Source: JBCDGZ01 sp038750655
GTDB lineage: Bacteria > Bacteroidota > Bacteroidia > Chitinophagales > Saprospiraceae
Assembly: GCA_038750655.1 (NCBI GenBank)
Contig: JBCDGZ010000190.1
Span: forward strand, 1-11,532
DNA: 11,532 nucleotides
Direction of reading: 5' to 3'
Both the position numbers and the translations under genes were made by a program. The notes beneath the pieces were generated by a model. That model ran no database searches. It saw nothing but the letters and a program-made list of their open reading frames with translations, and had not been told where the DNA came from. Numbering within the stretch: position 1 is the first letter of the stretch; every line of letters starts with the position of its first letter. This document shows positions 1 through 5,639 of the stretch, piece by piece.

Positions 1-2
1 CC

Positions 3-446
3 TTAGGCGATTACAATCTCCTTAGGTTCATTCTTAGCTGCTTCTACCTTAGGCAAGGTTACATTCAGTACTCCATTCTCGTAAGCAGCGGCAATAGCAT
101 CTTTATCAACGATTTCTGGAAGATTGAAACTTCTCTTGAAAGCCGCGTAGTTGAACTCTCTGCGCTTGTACTTATTATCTGTACTTTCTTCCTGGTGTTC
201 GTGTGAAGCAGAAATCGTCAGCACGTTTTTCTCTATATTAATCTTGAAATCCTCCTTGCTCAATCCAGGAGCGGCCAGTTCGATCTTGAATCCATCTTTG
301 GATTCGAGTACGTTGACAGAGGGGCGGCTGTAATGACCGTCTGTTCCTACGAAGTCTGCCAGTCCGTTGTGGAAGAATTCATCGAAGAGATTACCAAAAG
401 TTCTTACTTTTCTGCGGTTGGATGGTCTTACATTTACAAGTGTCAT
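3..446 (-). CDS. Small heat shock protein (Hsp20/alpha-crystallin family)
   Basis: This is an ATP-independent cytoplasmic holdase that should bind unfolding proteins as large oligomers and pass them to the DnaK/ClpB machinery (family knowledge). The 147-residue protein has normal Hsp20 length. Residues 1-41 form a variable N-terminal arm with FDEFF. The alpha-crystallin domain covers about 42-134 and shows APGLSKEDFKINIE-type strands (59-72), FKRSFNLPE (103-111) and the family hallmark YENGVLNVTLPK (122-133). A C-terminal IVI motif (144-146) fits the I-x-I anchor that docks into neighbouring subunits. No signal peptide is present. The ATG at 444-446 is chosen because it gives the usual N-terminus; no Shine-Dalgarno is seen, as is common in Bacteroidota. 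It appears to be transcribed alone, behind a 348-nt non-coding region with a 17-bp palindrome at 521-537. The stop codon is at 3-5, so the gene is complete. Confidence 0.96.
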   Translation of the reverse strand: MTLVNVRPSNRRKVRTFGNLFDEFFHNGLADFVGTDGHYSRPSVNVLESKDGFKIELAAPGLSKEDFKINIEKNVLTISASHEHQEESTDNKYKRREFNYAAFKRSFNLPEIVDKDAIAAAYENGVLNVTLPKVEAAKNEPKEIVIA

Positions 447-520
447 GATCTATGATTTTTTTGATTTTTTTAATTTGATTGACACTTTACTCTTATCAAG
501 CGGTGTTCCATTCCATTTTT

Positions 521-537
521 TCGGAAATAATTTCCGA
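521..537. promoter_or_regulatory. Palindrome upstream of hsp20, candidate operator or plus-strand terminator
   Basis: TCGGAAAT and ATTTCCGA are perfect 8-nt inverted arms around one central base. Thymine runs flank both sides on the plus strand, including seven after the right arm (538-544). It lies 75 nt upstream of the hsp20 start codon. Dyad symmetry with a minimal spacer fits a dimeric repressor site. Read on the plus strand it also resembles a short intrinsic terminator, but no plus-strand gene ends here. Whether it controls hsp20 is inference. Confidence 0.4.
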
Positions 538-672
538 TTTTTTTAAATTTTAATGCCTTTTTGGCAGACTTGGCTAAAATTGGGTGACATTATGGCGCAA
601 AAGAACGGTGGAAAGGTATATTAGCGATGCCAAGTAGACTTTTTAAATCATCAATTTAAACTCACTTGTCAA

Positions 673-703
673 GTCAGTATCTCTCTCGACAGAGGACACT
701 GAC
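673..703. repeat. Imperfect hairpin with AGAGGACAC core
   Basis: GTCAGT (673-678) pairs with ACTGAC (698-703). Inside it TC (680-681) pairs with GA (695-696) and CTCT (683-686) pairs with AGAG (691-694) around a CGAC loop, with one mismatch and one bulge. The right half contains AGAGGACAC, also present in the terminator hairpin 50 nt downstream (755-763). No T-run follows on either strand, so it is not an obvious terminator. It may be a diverged copy of the same palindromic unit. Confidence 0.4.
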
Positions 704-731
704 AATACTACAAAAGTGGGATTTCAGTAAG

Positions 732-766
732 AAAAAATCGCCGTGTCCTCTACGAGAGGACACGGC
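732..766 (-). terminator. Intrinsic terminator of the lipoprotein gene
   Basis: A perfect 12-bp stem (GCCGTGTCCTCT at 740-751 with AGAGGACACGGC at 755-766) closes a 3-nt loop. Read on the minus strand it is followed by GA and then six T residues (737-732). It begins 28 nt past the lipoprotein stop codon, so it fits a strong rho-independent terminator for that gene. Part of the sequence recurs at 8190-8204 (see findings). Confidence 0.88.
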
Positions 767-794
767 TTGAACTAAAGAGGTTATTTTTTATCCC

Positions 795-1433
795 TCAATC
801 CTCATTCAGCAAAATCCGTAACGGACCATACCCCATATTTCGGGTGCAAACCAGTCCACTGAGCGTAGCGCCCGGAGGAATCTCCTTGCCAAAGATGTAC
901 TGTTGAATCAAATTGTTTTTGAGACTTTTGTTGGAAGAGCCAGCCATGATCATATTACCAGCGGTAACGGCAGGGCCAATAACTAGTCCAATGGGATAGG
1001 AATCCGTCGTTTGGGTTCGACGACCTTCGTCTCTAGTGATGTCGAGGCGTAAAAGGGTGAGTAAGCCATAGAGTAAGTAGATGGGGACGTTTTGCCTCAA
1101 TGAGAGCATGGCTTCTTGAGGTTCCATGATGAGGGCTGGATTGTCGCCAATAAAAAGCTGCGCATTATCACCAATAGAGATAGCATTGGGCGTATTATTG
1201 GTGACTTGCAGAGCGATGACGTTGATTCCGTTCTTTCGCTCCTTTTTCGCATTCTTTTTATTTCTGTTGCTGGCCAGGACATCATAGCGATAGGCAACAT
1301 GAATATTGTCTTCATTGGAGCTGTTGTGGTACTTGAGTTGTTCTGGATTGATCTTGCGGTAGGAAGACGCACAGCCGCTTGATAAGAGTAATACAATAAA
1401 TGCTGGGAAGAAAAATGTTACTAGCTTTCTCAT
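795..1433 (-). CDS. Predicted lipoprotein of unknown function
   Basis: The 212-residue product starts with a lipoprotein signal: MRK, a hydrophobic stretch (4-17) and the lipobox LSSGC with the acylated cysteine at 21. It should be exported and lipid-anchored. The mature part has a basic lysine/asparagine-rich segment (56-69), a beta-like stretch with VIALQVTNNTP (72-82), a hydrophobic segment VPIYLLYGLLTLLRL (116-130), and a glycine/alanine-rich hydrophobic stretch (148-166) that could insert in or lie on a membrane. I do not recognise a named domain. The ATG at 1431-1433 is preferred over an upstream in-frame TTG at 1485-1487 because only the ATG places the signal peptide at the N-terminus. 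The gene is alone between the oxidase gene (105-nt gap) and its own terminator at 732-766. Confidence 0.8.
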   Translation of the reverse strand: MRKLVTFFFPAFIVLLLSSGCASSYRKINPEQLKYHNSSNEDNIHVAYRYDVLASNRNKKNAKKERKNGINVIALQVTNNTPNAISIGDNAQLFIGDNPALIMEPQEAMLSLRQNVPIYLLYGLLTLLRLDITRDEGRRTQTTDSYPIGLVIGPAVTAGNMIMAGSSNKSLKNNLIQQYIFGKEIPPGATLSGLVCTRNMGYGPLRILLNED

Positions 1434-1452
1434 ATTGATTTGTTGTTTAGTG

Positions 1453-1481
1453 AAAATATATTTTTTGTAGAAACGAAACAA
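1453..1481 (-). promoter_or_regulatory. Weak candidate promoter for the lipoprotein gene
   Basis: On the minus strand TATATTTT (1460-1453) matches the Bacteroidota -7 box TAnnTTTG except for the last base. A TTG (1481-1479) lies 18 nt upstream, close to the expected -33 spacing. It sits 20 nt before the start codon. One consensus mismatch in a very A/T-rich stretch makes this only a candidate. Confidence 0.3.
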
Positions 1482-1538
1482 CAACAATAAGGATACATTA
1501 AGAGGGAAAAAAATAATGGAAGGTGCAGTAAGAAAGCG

Positions 1539-2831
1539 TCAAGAAACACTCCGCAAACACTCCCGATTGATCTCTGCAATATTTTTGCACCCTGCCAGCC
1601 CCATCGTCAACTCAAAATCTGCCATTAGATTACGGAGCAGCTCGGCTACACCGGCCTCCCCGGCGATGCCCAGCGCATAAACATAGGGCCGCCCAATACA
1701 GACCGCCTTAGCCCCCAAGGCCAGCGCCTTAAACATATCGGCTCCACCTCGCACCCCACTGTCCATCAGCACTGGAAGCTGCCCCCCTACGGCCTCTATC
1801 ACCCCTGGCAGGGCCTGAATCGCCGAGACCGCACCATCCACCTGCCGCCCACCGTGATTGGAGACAATCAGTCCATCAACGCCAGCATCCACCGCCTGGC
1901 GAGCATCATCAGGATGCAGGATGCCTTTGAGCAGGATGGGGAGCCGAGTGTGTTGGCGGAGGAAGGGCAGGTCGGCCCAGGTCAGCGAAGGGCGGCTGTA
2001 AATGTCAATGAATTGCCGGACGGCCTTCAGCGGTTGTTTGGAGACCAGATTGCTGATGGTGCTGCCCGGATAGCCCGACATCAGTTGATAGACGTTCCGC
2101 AGGGTTTTGAAATTGGTTTTGCCCGCTTTGGGCGGAGGGGCGTCGCCCAGCTCAAGGAGTTGCTGCTGAAAGACGGGATCGCTGATGTATTGTGCGATGC
2201 CGCGGCCGCGGAGGAAGGGGAGGTAGGCCAGGTCGAGATCGCGAAGGCGCCAGCCCAGCATGGTGGTGTCGAGGGTGACGACAATGGCTTCGCAGCCGCA
2301 GGCCTCGGCGCGTTGGACGAGGCTGGCCACCAGATCGTTGGACTTGCTCCAATAGAGTTGGAACCAGCGGGGGGAGGAGCCCATGACGGCGGCGCAGTCT
2401 TCCATGGTGACGGAGGCCTGATTGGAGAAGATCATCGGCAGGCCGGCGGCCGCGCAGGCTTTGGCAACGGCCAGGTCCGCCTCCTTGTGCGCCAGGTCGA
2501 GGACCCCAACGGGGGAGAGGAGCAGTGGGCCGGGCAGTCGCCGACCGAAGAGCGATATACTGGTATCGCGCTGCGAGACATCGCGCAGCATCCTCGGCCA
2601 GATTTGCCATTGATGGAAATCCTGGCGATTGTTGCTAACGGTATCCTCATGCCCTGCACCGCCGGCGACGTAGGCGAAGGCTTCCGAACTCATCACCTCG
2701 CGGGCCTTGGCCTCTAGAGCATCAGGGTGAAGGGGCAGCAAGGGCATTTTACCGCTCATTCCACTAACGTAGATTTCGCGCTGTCGCTCCATCGCAGAAA
2801 AATTGTGCTCGGATTGGGAAGGTTGGCTCAT
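1539..2831 (-). CDS. FMN-dependent alpha-hydroxy-acid oxidase, lactate 2-monooxygenase-like
   Basis: This cytoplasmic flavoenzyme should oxidise an L-2-hydroxy acid, probably L-lactate or a relative. Lactate 2-monooxygenase (EC 1.13.12.4) couples oxidation to decarboxylation. The 430 residues form one FMN alpha-hydroxy-acid dehydrogenase barrel. Visible active-site positions include Y54 in YVAGGAG, Q158 and Y160 in FQLY, T186/D188 in VTLDT, R195 in GWRLRDL, K302 in LKG, the catalytic base H326 and substrate-binding R329 in SNHGGRQ, and phosphate-binding DSGVRGG (357-363) with GRPY (380-383). The EIYVSGM start, the FPFLRG-like loop (205-209) and YISDPVF (215-221) resemble the mycobacterial lactate monooxygenase more than glycolate oxidase. 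The substrate is not proven. Several stretches are near 65% G+C, well above the neighbours. No good promoter is seen in the 30 nt between the upstream terminator and the ATG. Confidence 0.93.
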   Translation of the reverse strand: MSQPSQSEHNFSAMERQREIYVSGMSGKMPLLPLHPDALEAKAREVMSSEAFAYVAGGAGHEDTVSNNRQDFHQWQIWPRMLRDVSQRDTSISLFGRRLPGPLLLSPVGVLDLAHKEADLAVAKACAAAGLPMIFSNQASVTMEDCAAVMGSSPRWFQLYWSKSNDLVASLVQRAEACGCEAIVVTLDTTMLGWRLRDLDLAYLPFLRGRGIAQYISDPVFQQQLLELGDAPPPKAGKTNFKTLRNVYQLMSGYPGSTISNLVSKQPLKAVRQFIDIYSRPSLTWADLPFLRQHTRLPILLKGILHPDDARQAVDAGVDGLIVSNHGGRQVDGAVSAIQALPGVIEAVGGQLPVLMDSGVRGGADMFKALALGAKAVCIGRPYVYALGIAGEAGVAELLRNLMADFELTMGLAGCKNIAEINRECLRSVS

Positions 2832-2861
2832 ACAACAGTTAAAGTTCGACCAGTAAATTAC

Positions 2862-2900
2862 AAAAAAAAGACCGGCCCCAGAAGAAGCCAGTCTTTTTTT
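2862..2900 (-). terminator. Intrinsic terminator of the TPR-repressor-protease cluster
   Basis: On the minus strand AAAGACTGGC and GCCGGTCTTT form a stem around a 10-nt loop, with an A-run before it and an eight-T run (2869-2862) after it. One position is a G-U pair in minus-strand RNA but a C-A mismatch in plus-strand RNA, so the fold favours minus-strand transcription. It starts 48 nt after the M56 gene stop codon and ends 31 nt before the oxidase start, separating the two units. Confidence 0.9.
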
Positions 2901-2947
2901 GATGTACGGTATTACTTAACTGCCAAGTTGCGATGAAAGAGCGGCAA

Positions 2948-5242
2948 CTATTGTAGAATTATTTTTTCACTGTATACTTTATCGCCTTGAATAATGCTGA
3001 GCAGCAAGGTGCCCTTTGGCATTGATGAAAGGTCAATGGTTTGGTTAAAGAATCCTTTGATGTCATCGATTGGCTGCATGTACAACAGCTTGCCGTTGAT
3101 GTCACTAATTTGAATGTCCAGATTTCCACCAGGCGAGAGAAAGCTCAAGTTCAAATTTTCTGTCGCAGGATTAGGGAAAACCTTAAATTGCTTCAGCTCT
3201 AGGGTATTGTTGGCCGTCAGGCCCGCGAAATTATCCGTTTGATCGGCCTTTTGCTCTTCTTCAGGTAGTTTGAATTTAATGGGTAGGGCAAAATCGCTAG
3301 CTACCTTTTTGCCCGCCTCGTCCTTAGCGGGAACCCATCTTTCCGGCATTGCCGCCATGATGCCCATGACCCGCAGAACCTCCTCATCACAGCCGTGTCC
3401 TACACTGCGGAGAATTCGCTGTTCGCTAACCTCTCCCTCCGCACTTACCTTAAATTTAACGACTACCGTTCCTTCTACACCGGCTTTAGCGGCCTCTTTC
3501 GGATAGTTGATATGCTCGGCGATGAAAGCCAACAACTCCTTATTAGAGCAATTCTTCCGTTCTTCCTTATCGCTAATATCTTCACAGCCGGGGAATCGAG
3601 GACGCTCTTCGAGCGCAGTCTCTTTTTTGGCGACATGACCGATGACATGAATCGTTTCGGCGGACTCTTTTTTAGCATTTTTGGTCGTGATAAGGACCAC
3701 ACCATTTTTCCCTTCCTCACCGTATTGCGTCAACGCTGCTTCGCCTTTCAGGACAGAAATTTCCTTAATGTCCTTGGGATTGACTTCCAATTCTCCAATT
3801 GTCTTTCCGAGAAATTTTACGCCATCAATAACGATCAGCGGTGGATTGTCCTCCTTTTCCTTTTTGAGTACATCGACCAGGTTGGGTTCACCTTCTCCGG
3901 CAAGTTTGTATTTGATTGGCAAGTGGAAGAAAACGTTGACCTTCTTGCCTCGTTGCTTGCCAGGGATAAACTTCGGCATCATATTGACAATACGTAGGGC
4001 TTCCTCATCACAGCCTCCACCAATTTTTCTTATGGTTTCTGCTTGTTCAACAAGGCCCTCCTTGTTGACAACAAACTTAACGACTACTGTACCTTGTACG
4101 CCATTTTTCCGAGCCTCCGCGGGGTATTTGATATTTGAGTAAACAAATCTGAGCATCTTTTCTTTGGCGCAGGATTCACGTTCTGTCTTATCGGCTATCT
4201 CCTCACAACCAGGGAATCGAGGCATTTCTTCAACCACTCTAAAAATAGGGTCAGGATCAGTTGATGGAATGATGGTGGCCTCCTTATTGATTGGGAGAGC
4301 ACTGGCGATTACATCATCGTTATTTACGGTTTCGCTACTGTTGATTTGAGCAATAATTTCTTGGTTAGAGAGCAGCAGTGTCATGAGCAGTAGGATAGGT
4401 AGTGCGATTAGGTATTTGGCCAGCGCACTTCGCTTGGATTTATGCTTCATCATCATTTGAATGCGTTTTTTTAATTGTGAATGAATAAAATTATTCGCCA
4501 AGGCATACTGAAGTCCGGACTGTGAATGCCTTAGCAACAATTGGCCATAATGTTTTTTTGCAGTGGTTTGTAATACTTCGGCGTCCGCCAAGTATTCGTG
4601 TATATTTTGAACCGATTTTTTATATAGATAAATCAGGGGGCTGTACCAGAATATGATCTTGAGCAATTCCAGCATGATAATGTCCAGGCTGTGCCAGCCC
4701 CTGATATGCGCCAGCTCGTGTCGCAGAATTTTTTCGTGATCATCATTTTCCACCTTAAATTCTTCGCTCCAGAACAGGAAGTTGAAGAAGGAAAAGGGCA
4801 GATGGAAGCGATGGGTATGAACCTGTTGGTAAGTCCCTTTATTTTCGATTTGCCCCTTGCGGTACAACTTAGCGATTTGCCAAAGGCCCGTTAGGAAGCG
4901 AAGGCTGAAGAAGGCGACTCCCAGCCAGTAGAGGATCAGCAGGAGCTGTCCGATGCTGGGGCTGTTGGTTTCTCCCATCGGGGTTACTACGATTTCATCG
5001 ATGGTGTAGCCGAGCGATTGTACCCCTACGGTGATGGGCTGCAGATAAAAGACCGGTGACTCCTGATTCTCGCTGAGCATCGGCTCGGGCAACTCTAGCA
5101 CCGGAATCATCAAGCTCAGGCAGAGGGTAGCGAGCAAGTAGAAGCGGTTGGTGTTGAAGAAGGTCTCGCGACGCAACCAAAGGTGGTAGAGCAGATAAAA
5201 GGCTGCCCAGCAGATACTGACTTTTATAGTATAGTAAAGCAT
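2948..5242 (-). CDS. BlaR1/MecR1-like M56 metalloprotease with TonB_C, plug-like and T9SS sorting domains
   Basis: This should be a membrane sensor protease that inactivates the partner BlaI-type repressor on signal (family knowledge). Of 764 residues, 1-300 form the M56 part. Membrane segments lie near 5-22, 33-50, 97-120 and 276-292, with a further hydrophobic stretch at 187-207. The zinc site is HELAH (175-179) and the third ligand E216 in EYLAD, 41 residues after H175 as in BlaR1. Instead of a penicillin-binding sensor there are two TonB_C-like repeats (about 341-447 and 548-658). Between them is a plug-like segment (468-521) with PLIVIDGV, ISVLKG and NGVVLITTK, as in SusC-type receptor plugs. 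A T9SS type A sorting domain (686-764) begins with FKVFPNPATE. Each repeat has three cysteines with identical spacing. It follows the repressor gene by 10 nt, so coupled translation is likely. The T9SS tail on a multi-pass membrane protein is unusual. Confidence 0.93.
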   Translation of the reverse strand: MLYYTIKVSICWAAFYLLYHLWLRRETFFNTNRFYLLATLCLSLMIPVLELPEPMLSENQESPVFYLQPITVGVQSLGYTIDEIVVTPMGETNSPSIGQLLLILYWLGVAFFSLRFLTGLWQIAKLYRKGQIENKGTYQQVHTHRFHLPFSFFNFLFWSEEFKVENDDHEKILRHELAHIRGWHSLDIIMLELLKIIFWYSPLIYLYKKSVQNIHEYLADAEVLQTTAKKHYGQLLLRHSQSGLQYALANNFIHSQLKKRIQMMMKHKSKRSALAKYLIALPILLLMTLLLSNQEIIAQINSSETVNNDDVIASALPINKEATIIPSTDPDPIFRVVEEMPRFPGCEEIADKTERESCAKEKMLRFVYSNIKYPAEARKNGVQGTVVVKFVVNKEGLVEQAETIRKIGGGCDEEALRIVNMMPKFIPGKQRGKKVNVFFHLPIKYKLAGEGEPNLVDVLKKEKEDNPPLIVIDGVKFLGKTIGELEVNPKDIKEISVLKGEAALTQYGEEGKNGVVLITTKNAKKESAETIHVIGHVAKKETALEERPRFPGCEDISDKEERKNCSNKELLAFIAEHINYPKEAAKAGVEGTVVVKFKVSAEGEVSEQRILRSVGHGCDEEVLRVMGIMAAMPERWVPAKDEAGKKVASDFALPIKFKLPEEEQKADQTDNFAGLTANNTLELKQFKVFPNPATENLNLSFLSPGGNLDIQISDINGKLLYMQPIDDIKGFFNQTIDLSSMPKGTLLLSIIQGDKVYSEKIILQ

Positions 5243-5252
5243 AGCTTAGGGT

Positions 5253-5612
5253 TTAATCATCATCTAATTGATCGAGCAATTCATCCAGTTCCTGGCGATC
5301 GAGGTCCTTTTCCTTGACCAGAAAAGAAACTAGGCTGTTCATTGACCCTTCGAAGTAATCAGAAACCAGTTTTTTCAGTGTAAATCGGCTGTAGGCCTCT
5401 TTTTTGATCACTGGAAAATACTCGTAGGTCCGCCCGTAGGCCTTGTGGTCCAGAAATCCTTTCTTCTCCACTGCTCTGACGATGGAGGAGATGGTGCTGT
5501 GAGGAATGGTATCGGGGTCTCCGATCTCTTTGATGATCTCACTCACCGTGCAGCGCTCCAACCGCCAGATGATCTGCATGATTTCTTCTTCTGCTTTTGT
5601 CAGACGTTTCAT
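5253..5612 (-). CDS. BlaI/MecI/CopY-family transcriptional repressor
   Basis: This 119-residue DNA-binding protein has normal family length. A winged helix-turn-helix covers about 3-70: LTKAEEEIMQIIW opens helix 1, PHSTISSIVRAVEKKGF (37-53) spans the recognition helix and following turn, and the wing is in AYGRTYEYFPVI (58-69). The C-terminal part (71-119) is helical and acidic, and should carry the dimerisation region in which the paired M56 protease cleaves BlaI proteins. It sits directly before the M56 gene, the classic repressor-sensor pair. The gap to the upstream TPR gene is only 27 nt, too short for a full promoter, so it is probably expressed from the TPR promoter. No TACAnnTGTA-type MecI operator was recognised near that promoter, so its target site is open. 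No beta-lactamase is nearby; calling it a resistance regulator would be unsupported. Confidence 0.95.
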   Translation of the reverse strand: MKRLTKAEEEIMQIIWRLERCTVSEIIKEIGDPDTIPHSTISSIVRAVEKKGFLDHKAYGRTYEYFPVIKKEAYSRFTLKKLVSDYFEGSMNSLVSFLVKEKDLDRQELDELLDQLDDD

Positions 5613-5639
5613 AATTATTGGTAGTTTGAAGAAGAAGCA

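Larger units (their letters stand above)
447..794. other. Non-coding region between hsp20 and the lipoprotein gene
   Basis: These 348 nt hold no convincing gene on either strand. From right to left they contain the lipoprotein terminator (732-766), a second hairpin sharing AGAGGACAC (673-703), an AT-rich inverted repeat TTTAAAT-N5-ATTTAAA (642-660), and a palindrome (521-537). The rest is A/T-rich leader in front of the heat shock gene. No CIRCE element and no clean TAnnTTTG promoter for the heat shock gene were found. The nearest approach is TACCTTTC on the minus strand at 613-620, with no well-spaced -33 element, so the hsp20 start site is undetermined. Confidence 0.75.

Noticed and set aside
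447..600. CIRCE/HrcA operator or RNA thermometer in the hsp20 leader
   Set aside because: No TTAGCACTC-N9-GAGTGCTAA element is present. The one palindrome is far from the start codon, and no hairpin sequesters a ribosome site, which is itself not visible.
1434..1487. Upstream TTG start for the lipoprotein gene
   Set aside because: It would add 18 residues before the lipoprotein signal, and it spans the candidate promoter. The ATG at 1433 gives a classic signal and lipobox.
1854..2717. A 287-codon plus-strand open frame opposite the oxidase gene
   Set aside because: It lies wholly antisense to a well-supported enzyme in GC-rich DNA, where long antisense frames are expected. Its translation is Gly/Ala/Asp-rich with no recognisable domain or signal.
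3395..3997. A 200-codon plus-strand open frame opposite the M56 gene
   Set aside because: It mirrors the strongly conserved TonB_C and plug-like coding region, has no family resemblance, and has no promoter or partner genes.
5613..5639. Separate promoter or BlaI operator in front of the repressor gene
   Set aside because: Only 27 nt separate it from the TPR stop codon, with no TAnnTTTG box and no TACA-TGTA dyad.
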